Source of the DNA: Flavobacterium chungbukense
GTDB lineage: Bacteria > Bacteroidota > Bacteroidia > Flavobacteriales > Flavobacteriaceae
Assembly (NCBI RefSeq): GCF_020805785.1
Contig: NZ_JAJGZV010000008.1
Location: 62,001 to 126,000, forward strand
DNA: 64,000 nt
Direction: 5' to 3'
The position numbers were made by a program, and so were the translations under genes. Numbering within the stretch: the first letter of the stretch is position 1; each line of letters starts with the position of its first letter. The notes under the pieces are model-generated. The model did no database searches and was not told where the DNA came from. It saw only the letters and a program-made list of their open reading frames with translations. Below, piece after piece: positions 34,989 through 44,218 of this stretch.

Positions 34989-36668
34989 TTATTTTTGACT
35001 TCTAAAAAAATGAGTTTCAAAGATAGTAGTATTTCCTACATTATCTACTACTTCCATTTTTAAAAAGTTTTCTCCTTCAACCAAATATTGAGGATCAAAG
35101 GTATGCGTAATTCTTCTCGCTTTATTTTCATATTCAAACAAAACCCAGCTACCATTCAAATAGCCATTATACGATTTTATTCCTGACAGAGAATCACCAA
35201 TTGTAAAATCAATTTTCTTTTGGTCGCTAATCCATTTTCCTTCAATTGGTTTTGCAATTTTTATAACGGGAGCAATTGTATCTAAAACCAAACCGTAAGC
35301 ACCTAATATTTTGGATTTTGCAGTAAAAACATCACCTTTTCTAATCGTTCCGTTAAAGCTAGTTCCTTTTCCTATATAAAGTTTATCTCGTAAAGATTCC
35401 GAATAAATAGTATCTTTTATTGTAATTGTAAAATTAGAATGCACTGGAACAGTATCATCATGAATATAAATTTTATTATTTCTAACATCAAAATTCATAT
35501 TAAAATCTTCGTAGAAAGTTCCAGCAGGAAAGAAAACCGACATATTGCCTTTTTCAAAATTGGTATCTTTATTATACCTCACAAAGTATTTAGACGTAAC
35601 TGGTTCTGGCTGAACAAGCGCTGTAGCACTGTCATATTCAATTGGAACTGTAATTGAATTTAAATTTCCGAAGTAATCAGAAACTTCAATTTTATAATTA
35701 GAAGTTAAATTGGGCTCTGCTTTCACAATTCCACGCAAAGAATCTGTTTTTATAATGCTTAAAGCGAAAGGCGTTTTCATAAAAAGTTTCTGCACACGCT
35801 GGCTCGTTTTTTTATATCTCGAATAATCTATAAAAGCATTGATATACCGCATTTCATCAAAAGAATACGTATTGAATTGGTAATTATAATTTTGATTTCC
35901 GTTTAAAAAAGTAGTAACATTAAAAACGCCGTTTTTATTAAAAGAAACATTATCGGTATCGGTCGCATTAATTCCAAAACCCATTTTTCCGTTAGTTTTA
36001 ACTTTGCTCGCCAGATAAGTTCCATCTTTTTGAAGCGTCATATTTACTAGTAACGGCTGTTTGGACTGGTTTACAGTCGCATTATCTATAGGATAAACAT
36101 ACAAACTAGACAAAGTTGGTTTTTTAGTATCTTTTATATTTTGGTCAAAGCCAAAGAAAATCGGATTGATAACAAACTCCGTTTTACTATCTCGGATTTC
36201 AAAATGAAGATGAGGTCCTTCAGACGAACCTGTATTTCCAGAAAGTCCAATTATATCCCCTTTTGCAACAGGAAGTTCTCCAGGTTTTGGAAACATTTCG
36301 ATTTCATAGGCTTTTTCTTTGTAATGCGTTGCTTTTACATAATCGAGAATGGCGCCAACTGGAGTTTGCAAATGCCCATAAACAGAAGTATATCCGTTTG
36401 GATGCGTAATGTAAATGCATTTTCCGTTTCCAAACGTCGAAATTTTAATTCTAGACACATAACCGTCAGCAATTGCATGTACACTTAATCCTTCTCTTTG
36501 ATTGGTTTTCAAATCAAAACCTGCATGAAAATGGTTGGGTCTTAACTCTCCGAAATTACCAGAAAGTTGCATTGGAATATCAAGTGGAGGTCGGAAATAA
36601 TCTTTAGGATATTGCGTTTGGGCAAATACAGAATTACAAATTAAAAGGGCAAGTAAATATAATCTCAT
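34989..36668 (-). CDS. M23 family metallopeptidase (secreted)
   Basis: The protein is 559 residues from the ATG at 36668, which gives a compact signal peptide MRLYLLALLICNSVFAQ; ATG 36677 (MLFMRLY) is possible. The peptidase domain is near residues 30-165, with zinc ligands in HFHAGFD and the GPHLHFEI motif. The C-terminal 390 residues are beta-rich (DTVPVHSNFTITIKDT) and unassigned. M23 enzymes cut peptide cross-links in peptidoglycan. It is the first gene of a four-gene minus-strand operon. A TATCTTAG box at 36690-36683 with a TTG 22 bases upstream is a possible promoter with a very short leader. Confidence 0.85.
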   Translation of the reverse strand: MRLYLLALLICNSVFAQTQYPKDYFRPPLDIPMQLSGNFGELRPNHFHAGFDLKTNQREGLSVHAIADGYVSRIKISTFGNGKCIYITHPNGYTSVYGHLQTPVGAILDYVKATHYKEKAYEIEMFPKPGELPVAKGDIIGLSGNTGSSEGPHLHFEIRDSKTEFVINPIFFGFDQNIKDTKKPTLSSLYVYPIDNATVNQSKQPLLVNMTLQKDGTYLASKVKTNGKMGFGINATDTDNVSFNKNGVFNVTTFLNGNQNYNYQFNTYSFDEMRYINAFIDYSRYKKTSQRVQKLFMKTPFALSIIKTDSLRGIVKAEPNLTSNYKIEVSDYFGNLNSITVPIEYDSATALVQPEPVTSKYFVRYNKDTNFEKGNMSVFFPAGTFYEDFNMNFDVRNNKIYIHDDTVPVHSNFTITIKDTIYSESLRDKLYIGKGTSFNGTIRKGDVFTAKSKILGAYGLVLDTIAPVIKIAKPIEGKWISDQKKIDFTIGDSLSGIKSYNGYLNGSWVLFEYENKARRITHTFDPQYLVEGENFLKMEVVDNVGNTTIFETHFFRSQK

Positions 36669-36790
36669 AAACAACATTTTTGCTAAGATAAGCAAAAATA
36701 AGCCAATAAAAGCAAGTAAAAAGCTACAAAAACACAATTAATTGAATTACATCTATTTATCAATTTTAATGCAAAAAAATCGATAAAAAA

Positions 36791-36820
36791 TTGCATTAAT
36801 AAAAAGGAATATTAACTTTG
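36791..36820 (+). promoter_or_regulatory. Promoter of the coiled-coil gene / zapA operon
   Basis: TTG (36791-36793) and TAACTTTG (36813-36820) with a 19-base spacer; the ATG follows 28 bases later. Confidence 0.7.
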
Positions 36821-36848
36821 TAGGATTAAGTAATGAATAGGATGTATA

Positions 36849-37139
36849 ATGAGTGTAATTGCCGAAATAATTGATACTCTTGAATATAAAGTCGAAAAGC
36901 TTTTTGAAAAATCAAAAGGTTTGGAGAAAAACAATCAAGTATTACGATTAGAATTAGCCAAAGCTGCGCAAATTATCCAGAAACAATCTGAGGAAATAGA
37001 GGCTTTGAAAAAGCAACAGGAAACACTCAAGATAGCCAATTCTTTGCTTGGCAGCGACAATAACAAGAGAGAGACAAAGCTTAAAATAAATTCATTAATT
37101 CGCGAAATTGATTACTGTATAGCACAGTTATCAGATTAA
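36849..37139 (+). CDS. Coiled-coil protein upstream of zapA (possible ZapB-like partner)
   Basis: The 96-residue protein is almost wholly helical with heptad pattern (about 1-72: IAEIIDTLEYKVEKLFEKS, then LEKNNQVLRLELAKAAQIIQ). It starts the operon and lies 4 bases before zapA. Size, coil and position suggest a division-ring scaffold cooperating with ZapA, but homology to ZapB is not shown by the sequence. Confidence 0.78.
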   Translation: MSVIAEIIDTLEYKVEKLFEKSKGLEKNNQVLRLELAKAAQIIQKQSEEIEALKKQQETLKIANSLLGSDNNKRETKLKINSLIREIDYCIAQLSD

Positions 37140-37143
37140 TAAT

Positions 37144-37437
37144 ATGGACGGAAAGCTTAAAATAAAAATATCAATTGCAGACCGCGTTTACCCATTAACG
37201 GTTGAACCCGCTCAAGAAGAAGGACTTAGAAGTGCTTCTAAAAAAATTGATGCCATGATAAAGCAATTCGAAGAAAATTATGCCGTTCGCGACAAACAAG
37301 ATGTATTAGCCATGTGCGCATTGCAATTCGCATCGCAAGTGGAACAAAAACAAATTGATAACGCAATCGATGGAGAGGAAACCATTGAGCGAATTAAAAA
37401 ATTAAACCTGCTTTTAGATCAATATCTCGAAAATTAA
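37144..37437 (+). CDS. zapA: Cell division protein ZapA
   Basis: The 97-residue protein has the ZapA N-terminal globular part (KIKISIADRVYPLTVEPAQEEGLRSASKKIDAMIKQF) and a C-terminal coiled coil (RIKKLNLLLDQYLEN). ZapA bundles FtsZ filaments at mid-cell. The 6S RNA follows directly, as in many bacteria in which zapA neighbours ssrS. Confidence 0.9.
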   Translation: MDGKLKIKISIADRVYPLTVEPAQEEGLRSASKKIDAMIKQFEENYAVRDKQDVLAMCALQFASQVEQKQIDNAIDGEETIERIKKLNLLLDQYLEN

Positions 37438-37463
37438 ACGTTCTTTACAGAAACTAAGATACT

Positions 37464-37630
37464 GCCTACATTAGTTCACAATTGGTAAACTCAACACTAA
37501 CAATTTAGAATGAGCAAATCGTCGCTACTATAGTATGCCCTCCTTTTGGCTGGGAAACTTGAACAGTGAGTTAGCTCAAAACTTGTCTTTACGAGTTTAT
37601 ACAAGCAATTAATGTAGGCTTTTTTTATAT
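37464..37630 (+). ncRNA. ssrS: 6S RNA, Flavobacterium type (6S-Flavo)
   Basis: No reading frame occupies the 209 bases between zapA and rny. The ends pair perfectly: GCCTACATTA (37464-37473) with TAATGTAGGC (37610-37619), followed by a T7 tract. Inside, TAAACTC (37486-37492) pairs with GAGTTTA (37593-37599) and AATTG with CAATT. This gives the long interrupted rod with a central bubble that is typical of 6S RNA, which binds the housekeeping RNA polymerase. The position behind zapA supports the call. The mature 5' end may lie slightly upstream. Confidence 0.82.
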
Positions 37631-37646
37631 ATAAACCCTAACAAAC

Positions 37647-39206
37647 ATGGACATCATAACGATCATCATTGGTATTGTAGGTATTGCAGCAGGATTTGCA
37701 ATAGCTAAAATTATCGAGAAAAGTAATATTTCAAACCTAATCAAAAACGCTAAAAAAGAAGCAGCTTCAATCTTAAAAGACGCTAATTTAGAAGCCGAAA
37801 ATATCAAAAAAGATAAAATCCTTCAAGCAAAAGAGCGTTTTATCGAATTGAAATCAGAGCACGAACAAGTTATTTTAGCAAGAGACAAAAAAGTTGCCGA
37901 AGTAGAAAAACGTGTACGAGATAAAGAATCTCAAGTTTCTAACGAACTTTCTAAAGCTAAAAAAGTTAATGACGATTTTGAAGCTAAAACTGCTGAATAC
38001 AACAATAAAATTGAAGTTTTAGACAAGAAGCAAGCTGAAGTTGACAAACTTCATAAAAGTCAATTACAACAATTAGAAGTAATATCTGGTCTTTCTGCTG
38101 AAGAAGCAAAAGAGCAATTAGTTGAGGGTTTAAAAGCGGAAGCTAAAACCAAAGCCATGTCTCACATTCAAGAAACTATTGAAGAGGCAAAATTGACTGC
38201 ACAGCAAGAAGCTAAAAAAATCATCATAAATACAATTCAAAGAGTTGGAACAGAAGAAGCAGTTGAAAATTGCGTATCTGTATTCAACATCGAATCTGAC
38301 GATGTAAAAGGTAGAATTATTGGTCGTGAAGGTCGTAATATTAGAGCTCTTGAAGCTGCAACTGGAGTTGAAATCATTGTAGATGATACACCAGAAGCAA
38401 TCATTCTTTCTTGTTTTGATCCTGTTCGTAGAGAAATTGCTCGTTTATCTTTACACAAATTAGTAACAGACGGACGTATTCACCCTGCAAGAATTGAAGA
38501 AGTTGTTGCTAAAACTGCCAAACAAATTGACGACGAAATTATCGAAGTTGGAAAACGTACCGTTATCGACTTAGGAATTCACGGTTTACACCCAGAATTA
38601 ATTAAAGTGGTGGGTAGAATGAAATACCGTTCTTCTTACGGACAAAATTTATTACAGCACTCAAGAGAAGTTTCTAAGCTTTGCGGTATTATGGCTGCAG
38701 AATTAGGATTGAATGTAAAATTAGCTAAAAGAGCAGGTTTATTACACGATATCGGAAAAGTGCCAGATACAGAAAGTGATTTACCACACGCACTTTTAGG
38801 TATGCAATGGGCCGAAAAATATGGCGAAAAAGAAGAAGTTTGCAATGCTATTGGAGCACACCACGACGAGATCGAAATGAAATCATTACTTTCTCCGATT
38901 ATCCAAGTTTGTGATGCAATTTCTGGAGCTAGACCTGGAGCTAGACGTCAGGTTTTAGATTCTTATATCCAGCGTTTAAAAGATCTTGAAGATGTTGCTT
39001 ACGGATTTAGCGGTGTAAAAAATGCTTATGCAATTCAAGCCGGTAGAGAACTTCGTGTAATTGTAGAAAGTGAAAAAGTTTCTGATGACAATGCAGCAAA
39101 CTTATCTTTTGAGATTTCGCAAAAAATTCAAACAGAAATGACTTACCCTGGTCAAGTGAAAGTAACAGTTATTAGAGAAACTAGAGCTGTTAATATTGCT
39201 AAATAA
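37647..39206 (+). CDS. rny: Ribonuclease Y
   Basis: The 519-residue membrane-anchored endoribonuclease starts mRNA decay. It has an N-terminal transmembrane helix (about 1-22), a long coiled coil (about 25-200), a KH domain with GRIIGREGRNIRALEAATGV, and an HD domain with RAGLLHDIGKVPD and the downstream IGAHHDEIE. The length matches the family (about 520). Confidence 0.96.
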   Translation: MDIITIIIGIVGIAAGFAIAKIIEKSNISNLIKNAKKEAASILKDANLEAENIKKDKILQAKERFIELKSEHEQVILARDKKVAEVEKRVRDKESQVSNELSKAKKVNDDFEAKTAEYNNKIEVLDKKQAEVDKLHKSQLQQLEVISGLSAEEAKEQLVEGLKAEAKTKAMSHIQETIEEAKLTAQQEAKKIIINTIQRVGTEEAVENCVSVFNIESDDVKGRIIGREGRNIRALEAATGVEIIVDDTPEAIILSCFDPVRREIARLSLHKLVTDGRIHPARIEEVVAKTAKQIDDEIIEVGKRTVIDLGIHGLHPELIKVVGRMKYRSSYGQNLLQHSREVSKLCGIMAAELGLNVKLAKRAGLLHDIGKVPDTESDLPHALLGMQWAEKYGEKEEVCNAIGAHHDEIEMKSLLSPIIQVCDAISGARPGARRQVLDSYIQRLKDLEDVAYGFSGVKNAYAIQAGRELRVIVESEKVSDDNAANLSFEISQKIQTEMTYPGQVKVTVIRETRAVNIAK

Positions 39207-39219
39207 TCAGGATATATAT

Positions 39220-39257
39220 AAAAAGAAAAGGCTGTCAATTGACAGCCTTTTCTTTTT
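39220..39257. terminator. Bidirectional terminator, perfect 38-base palindrome
   Basis: The arms 39220-39238 and 39239-39257 are perfect reverse complements with no spacer (AAGGCTGTCAATTGACAGCCTT at the centre spans 22 bases), flanked by A- and T-rich ends, between convergent rny and the histidine kinase. Confidence 0.88.
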
Positions 39258-39274
39258 ATATGCTATTTTAAGTT

Positions 39275-40795
39275 TTACATATCATTAAAAACGATTTTAA
39301 AGCTCGTCCCTACTCCTACTTCGCTTTCTACCAAAACAGTTCCCTTCATCGCTTCAATTTGATTTCTGGTAATATAAAGCCCAATTCCGCGAGCTTCTTC
39401 ATGTTTATGAAACGTTTTATACATTCCGAATAACAACTCACCATACGTCTTTAAATCAATCCCTAAGCCATTGTCAGTAATCTTAAGTGACTTAAATCCT
39501 TCTGGCTCGATGGCAAAATCGAAGATAATGATCGGATCTCTATCTGGATGCGCATATTTTATTGCATTTGTTGTAAAGTTCAACAAAACACTTTCCATAT
39601 AAGCCGGATTAAAATTAACCGTCAAATACTTTGGCACATTGTTCACAATAGTCACTTTGCGTTGTTTATCATATCCTTTAATCGTCGAAATGGTTTTTTC
39701 TATATACTCGCAAAGCATCAACGGAACAACAGCAATATTAATATTACTCTGCGTTTTTACAATCTGCGTAAGATTTGAAATGGTTTCATTCAAATCATTA
39801 GAAACAGTTCTTAAATGCTCCAACATTTCTGCAACGGTCTGCTTGTCTACATCGGCATCAATAAAATCCAAAATTGATTTTATATTACCTGCCTGAGTAT
39901 TTAAATTATGCGAAACGATATGCGAGAAATTCAACAAACGACTATTTTGATCGCTGTATAATTTCATTGTTTTTATAAGCTCTAATTCTTTTTCTTTTTG
40001 AGCAGAAACATCTGTATGCGTACCAATTACTCTTAAAGGTTTTCCGTTTTCATCACGTTTAATAACTTTTCCACGATCTAAAATCCATTTGTAATTGCCG
40101 CTAGAGGTCATTACACGATGGTAATTTTCGTAATACGGAATCTTATTATCAAAATGCTCTTGAATATCAGAATAATATTTTGGCAAATCATCAGGATGCA
40201 CAATTTTATCCCAACGCTCTGGATCGTCAAAAACATCGGTTGATTCTAATTCTAAAATTTTAAGAGACAAAGAGGAATAAAAAACACTGTTTGTAACCAT
40301 ATCCCAATCCCAAACGCCAGCTGTAGAGGCATCAAGCGCAAATTGAAAGCGTTCTTCCGATATACGCAGCTTCTCTTCCTTGTCTTTTAATTCTGTAATA
40401 TCCGAAACATGACCATAAAAAATCACATTTCCATCAAACGCCGACTCCGTTTTTGATGAAATTTTAAACCAACGAACTCCTTTCTTAGGAAGAACTGCTC
40501 TAAACTCAACATCCCAAGGTTTGATATTCTTCCTTGCAGCTACTAATGATTGGAAAAACAAATCACGATCCTGTGGTAAAATTCGATCGTAAATCACAAA
40601 TTTTATGTCATTAGTAAAGTCTTTTGCGGTAAGTTCAAATATTTCATCGGCCGATTTACTCACAAGGGGAAATGAATAATTATTATCAGCATCAATAACA
40701 AATTGAAAAAGTAAGTCAGGCATTTCGGCCAACAATTTTTTATAAAAATTATTTACCTCCAAGCAGTCGTCATTCCCATATAAATCAAAAACCAT
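39275..40795 (-). CDS. PAS-domain sensor histidine kinase
   Basis: The protein is 506 residues without membrane segments, so cytoplasmic. PAS domains are at about 15-140 (ending with the PAC-like FYGHVSDITELKDKEEKL) and 148-265 (ASTAGVWDWDMVTNSVFYS, ending VIGTHTDVSAQKEKELEL). The phospho-acceptor region is FSHIVSHNLNTQAGNI, followed by the ATPase domain with N box NFTTNAIKYA, G1 ITDNGLGID and G2 GIGLYITRN. No response regulator is adjacent, so it is an orphan kinase; its signal is unknown. Confidence 0.9.
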   Translation of the reverse strand: MVFDLYGNDDCLEVNNFYKKLLAEMPDLLFQFVIDADNNYSFPLVSKSADEIFELTAKDFTNDIKFVIYDRILPQDRDLFFQSLVAARKNIKPWDVEFRAVLPKKGVRWFKISSKTESAFDGNVIFYGHVSDITELKDKEEKLRISEERFQFALDASTAGVWDWDMVTNSVFYSSLSLKILELESTDVFDDPERWDKIVHPDDLPKYYSDIQEHFDNKIPYYENYHRVMTSSGNYKWILDRGKVIKRDENGKPLRVIGTHTDVSAQKEKELELIKTMKLYSDQNSRLLNFSHIVSHNLNTQAGNIKSILDFIDADVDKQTVAEMLEHLRTVSNDLNETISNLTQIVKTQSNINIAVVPLMLCEYIEKTISTIKGYDKQRKVTIVNNVPKYLTVNFNPAYMESVLLNFTTNAIKYAHPDRDPIIIFDFAIEPEGFKSLKITDNGLGIDLKTYGELLFGMYKTFHKHEEARGIGLYITRNQIEAMKGTVLVESEVGVGTSFKIVFNDM

Positions 40796-40945
40796 ATAAT
40801 ACTTTTTTATGTAAATAAAACATTTAGAATTTTTCTTTTAAAACAAAGAGAAAAATCACAACTTTTTATTCTTTTGTTTTTATTACAACAAAATTTTAAC
40901 ACAATATATAAATTTTTGCAATATTACATATAAAATTGCTAAAAA

Positions 40946-41842
40946 TTATTTTCTGGGATGAAAAGAATGCATAACTTCTTTTAAAAAACTTCTGTCTAAA
41001 TGAACATAAATCTCTGTAGTTGTGATTGATTCATGTCCGAGCATTAGCTGAATAGATCGTAAATCTGCTCCGTTTTCTAATAAATGTGTAGCAAAAGAAT
41101 GGCGTAAAGTATGGGGACTGATGCTTTTTTTTAATCCAATTTCCTGTGCAAGGTTCTTAATTATAGTAAATATCATGGCGCGCGTTAGCTGACTGCCTCT
41201 TCTATTCAAAAATAAAGTATCTTCTGCACCTTTTTTAATATTTAAATGAGTACGAATTTTTGTTCTATATAAGTCAATATATTTCTGGGTAAGCGGACCA
41301 ATGGGCACAAATCGTTCTTTATTTCCTTTTCCAGTAATTTTGATAAAACCTTCATCAAAAAACAAATCTGAGATTTTGAGTGTAATTAGTTCAGAAACAC
41401 GAAGACCACAGCCATATAAAGTTTCTAACATCGCACGGTTGCGCTCTCCTTCATTAGTACTTAAATCAATATTCTCTATGAGTGCGTCAATTTCGTCAAG
41501 AGATAAAGTATCCGGCAGCTTTCGTCCTGTTTTTGGAGCTTCTATCAACTCTAACGGATTATCATTTCTATAATCTTCGAAAATCAGATAATTAAAAAAA
41601 CTTTTAAGTCCAGAAATAATTCTCGCCTGCGATCTTGGGTTTACCTCTTTAGCGATAGCATAAATAAATTGCTGTAAAGTTTCATCTGAAATTTTTATTG
41701 GAGAAACATCAATTTGATTGCTTTCTAAAAAAAGACACAAACGTTCGATATCGAAGCCGTAGTTTTCAATCGTATTTTTAGACAAACCTCTTTCTATCCT
41801 TAAATACGATTGATAATCTTTTATATATCGAGTCCAATTCAT
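40946..41842 (-). CDS. xerD: Site-specific tyrosine recombinase XerD
   Basis: This 298-residue recombinase resolves chromosome dimers at dif. It has an N-terminal SAM-like DNA-binding domain (IKDYQSYLRIERGLSKNTIENY) and the catalytic set: Arg in GCGLRVSEL, Lys in GKGNKERFVP, HTLRHSFATHLLENGADLR, the His of LGHESITTTEIYVH and the nucleophile Tyr in IYVHLD. The length and alignment are of the housekeeping XerC/D type, not a phage integrase; it sits upstream of aroQ with barrel genes between. Confidence 0.92.
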   Translation of the reverse strand: MNWTRYIKDYQSYLRIERGLSKNTIENYGFDIERLCLFLESNQIDVSPIKISDETLQQFIYAIAKEVNPRSQARIISGLKSFFNYLIFEDYRNDNPLELIEAPKTGRKLPDTLSLDEIDALIENIDLSTNEGERNRAMLETLYGCGLRVSELITLKISDLFFDEGFIKITGKGNKERFVPIGPLTQKYIDLYRTKIRTHLNIKKGAEDTLFLNRRGSQLTRAMIFTIIKNLAQEIGLKKSISPHTLRHSFATHLLENGADLRSIQLMLGHESITTTEIYVHLDRSFLKEVMHSFHPRK

Positions 41843-41892
41843 ATTTACAAAGTAAGGGATTTTTTGGAATAAAGTGTCTTACGTAACGTGAT

Positions 41893-41924
41893 AAAAAAAC
41901 CTTTCTCTTTGAGAAAGGTTTTTA
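41893..41924. terminator. Terminator between a barrel gene and xerD
   Basis: Stem AAAAACCTTTCTC/GAGAAAGGTTTTT; the minus-strand copy serves the upstream barrel gene. Confidence 0.82.
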
Positions 41925-41943
41925 AAAATAGTAATTATTGAAT

Positions 41944-42525
41944 TTACAATTTATATCCAATAGCCAAAGAAAACATACTGCTTTTAATTTTATAATTAAC
42001 ATCTTCAACATGAAAATCTAAGGCATTTGACAAACCTAAGTTATAACGAAGATCTACCGAACAATCCTCCAGAAAATTAAAGCCGATACCAAAATTTAAA
42101 CCAAAATCGATAGTTTTAACATGATCCGTAATATTTACACCATTTTCCTCAGCTTTCATTAAAAAACCAACTTGCGGACCTGCCTGAAGAGTTAATCCCT
42201 GAGTGACAAAATATTTAGCCAAAATAGGCAAATTTAAATAGCTCAATTTAACCTCATTATCGTACGATATACCATCGCTTACAAATTTATTTTTAACTCC
42301 GTGAGTTGAGTATAGCAGTTCAGGTTGAATACCAAAATTTTCATCTGTTTTTATTTCCGAAAAAATACCCACCTGATATCCCATTAAAGTTTCATTTTCA
42401 TGGAAATCACTAGAACTATTTGGAAAATTAACACCTGCTTTAATTCCAAATCTACTTCCAGTTCCTTGAGCATTTGCAAAACCAACTGTCATGATTGCAA
42501 TGGCAAATAAAATAATTCTTTTCAT
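41944..42525 (-). CDS. Outer-membrane beta-barrel protein, porin family (1 of 4)
   Basis: The protein is 193 residues from the ATG at 42525; this start gives the signal peptide MKRIILFAIAIMTVGFANAQ, while the longer frame would lack one. The mature protein begins FGIKAGVNFPNSSSDF, the hallmark of PorT-like/OMP_b-brl_2 barrels, and ends SMFSLAIGYKL. It is about 8 strands by length. A TATATTTG box lies at 42560-42553. It is one of a cluster of paralogues, each with its own terminator. Confidence 0.83.
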   Translation of the reverse strand: MKRIILFAIAIMTVGFANAQGTGSRFGIKAGVNFPNSSSDFHENETLMGYQVGIFSEIKTDENFGIQPELLYSTHGVKNKFVSDGISYDNEVKLSYLNLPILAKYFVTQGLTLQAGPQVGFLMKAEENGVNITDHVKTIDFGLNFGIGFNFLEDCSVDLRYNLGLSNALDFHVEDVNYKIKSSMFSLAIGYKL

Positions 42526-42616
42526 TTCTTGTATAAAATCAAATTTGTTGGGCAAATATAAAAACATACTTAGAATATATTGACTTTTATTTTAATAATA
42601 AAAATACTATTTAAAC

Positions 42617-42648
42617 AAAAAAAAGCCTTTCTAAAAGAAAGGCTTTTA
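42617..42648 (-). terminator. Terminator of barrel gene 2
   Basis: Stem AAAAGCCTTTC/GAAAGGCTTTT with a T8 tract on the minus strand. Confidence 0.82.
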
Positions 42649-42669
42649 ATATATTTTTTTTAAAAAAAC

Positions 42670-43248
42670 TTAAAATTTATAAGCTAAAGAAAGCTGTAAA
42701 TTGCTGTTTTTTGCACTATTGTAATAATCATCAGAATTATCAATATCATTATCTGAAATTGGAGATAAACCGATAGTGTAACGTAAACCAACTGAAAGAT
42801 TATCTGTAAAACTATAGCCAGCTCCAATATTAAATCCAAAATCAACAGATCTTGTGAAATCTTTAATATCTTCACCTTCTGCCTTAGCAGATAATAAAAC
42901 ACCTAATTGTGGCCCCGCTTCAACATTGAATTTTTTGTCAACAATGTAATATTTTGCTACAACAGGAATATTCAAATAATTCAATTTGACATCTCCATCT
43001 TCAAAAGGTCCGTCAAATTTAGTTCCTTGAGCAGAGAATAAAAGCTCTGGTTGAATATAGAACTTTTCAACTATATGAATTTCAGCGAAACCTCCAACAT
43101 GAAATCCAACTAAGGATTTAGTATTTTCCACATCTCCTCCAACTACAGTTGAAAGGTTTAAACCTCCTTTTACTCCAAATCTTGTTTCCTGAGCATTAGA
43201 AAATGCAAAAGCCATAATTGCAATGGCAGATAAAATTATTTTTTTCAT
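42670..43248 (-). CDS. Outer-membrane beta-barrel protein, porin family (2 of 4)
   Basis: The protein is 192 residues from the ATG at 43248, giving signal peptide MKKIILSAIAIMAFAFSNAQ. The mature part starts RFGVKGGLNLSTVVGGD and ends LQLSLAYKF with a terminal Phe, as expected for BAM-inserted barrels. It is clearly paralogous to the neighbour at 41944 (shared YFIVDKKFNVEAGPQLGVLLSAK-like middle). A TATATTTG box lies at 43292-43285. Confidence 0.85.
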   Translation of the reverse strand: MKKIILSAIAIMAFAFSNAQETRFGVKGGLNLSTVVGGDVENTKSLVGFHVGGFAEIHIVEKFYIQPELLFSAQGTKFDGPFEDGDVKLNYLNIPVVAKYYIVDKKFNVEAGPQLGVLLSAKAEGEDIKDFTRSVDFGFNIGAGYSFTDNLSVGLRYTIGLSPISDNDIDNSDDYYNSAKNSNLQLSLAYKF

Positions 43249-43370
43249 TCTAATTTGTTTAGGGTTAAAATTAATTTTCGATGTCAAATATAAAACTATA
43301 CTTATTAAAAAATAATTTGCAATTTAACAAAAAAAGTAGTAAAATATACAATCAGAACTTATTCAAAACA

Positions 43371-43407
43371 AAAGAGCCTTTCCCAAAAAGGAAAGGCTCT
43401 CGAAAAA
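43371..43407. terminator. Terminator of barrel gene 3
   Basis: Stem GAGCCTTTCC/GGAAAGGCTC, with A-rich flanks that give a T-rich tail on the minus strand. Confidence 0.78.
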
Positions 43408-43429
43408 AACACTTTATTAACCAAATTTA

Positions 43430-43936
43430 TTAGAAGTGTAAAGCAAATCCAACATTTAATTGAAATGCACTTTTGTAGTAATCGTCATTTAAAGATACAT
43501 TATAGCGAACTCCTGGCTCAACTGAAACATTTTTCCCAATAAACCAAGCATATCCACCTTGTAATCCAAGGTAAGAAGGATTTTCGTCAGCGCCTTTGTA
43601 GCTAACTCCATTATAAGAAAGTTCGAATGGGAATTTATTAGCCACATAATATTTAGCTCCAACTTTGTATGCAAAAGTACTTGAATCATTACCAGCATCA
43701 CCATAGCCTAAACCAACTTTTACAGCTAAATTATCAGCTACAAAATAACCTCCTTCAGCTCCAACATTCCATGCAGTATCTCCATCAGATGACCATAATC
43801 CGAAAGATGTACTTCCTACACTGTTACCAAAACCCGTATTAGCTTCAATTAACCATTTTCCTTTTGCTGTTTGTTCTTGTGCACTTGCAAAACCAAATGT
43901 CATTACTGCAATAGCAGCTAAAATTACTTTTTTCAT
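43430..43936 (-). CDS. Outer-membrane beta-barrel protein (3 of 4)
   Basis: The protein is 168 residues with signal peptide MKKVILAAIAVMTFGFASAQ. It is more diverged than the neighbours: the mature part starts GKWLIEANTGFGNSVGST and ends AFQLNVGFALHF. The repeated aromatic/glycine strands fit an 8-stranded barrel of the OmpW/OmpA type. Its signal peptide is very similar to that of the other cluster members, so the set may share an ancestry or have been homogenised. Confidence 0.8.
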   Translation of the reverse strand: MKKVILAAIAVMTFGFASAQEQTAKGKWLIEANTGFGNSVGSTSFGLWSSDGDTAWNVGAEGGYFVADNLAVKVGLGYGDAGNDSSTFAYKVGAKYYVANKFPFELSYNGVSYKGADENPSYLGLQGGYAWFIGKNVSVEPGVRYNVSLNDDYYKSAFQLNVGFALHF

Positions 43937-44218
43937 GTTTTATTTTTTAATTACGAATGCCAAAAATAAGATTAGACTTACAAATAATAGTTCGTTATAA
44001 GTTTAAAAAGTATTAAAATAAGACAGAAAAAAGTTACCAAAAAGAGGCCTGATACTCAGATTAGTAAAAGTATTTTAGAGGTTTCTAAACATTAAATTTC
44101 ACATTTGAGTGGGAATTTTAGTAATTATTTAATCGAAAATATAATGCAATAAAATGCTAAATATGTAGTTTTGAACTTTAGATAACATTTAAAATACCAA
44201 ATTTTAAAAAACCTATTT

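Noticed and set aside
36141..36488. 115-codon frame antisense to the M23 peptidase
   Set aside because: It overlaps the conserved peptidase motifs on the other strand, which explain the open frame.
40946..41842. Tyrosine recombinase as sign of a mobile element
   Set aside because: Length and motifs are those of housekeeping XerD; there are no attachment repeats, phage genes or tRNA junction nearby.
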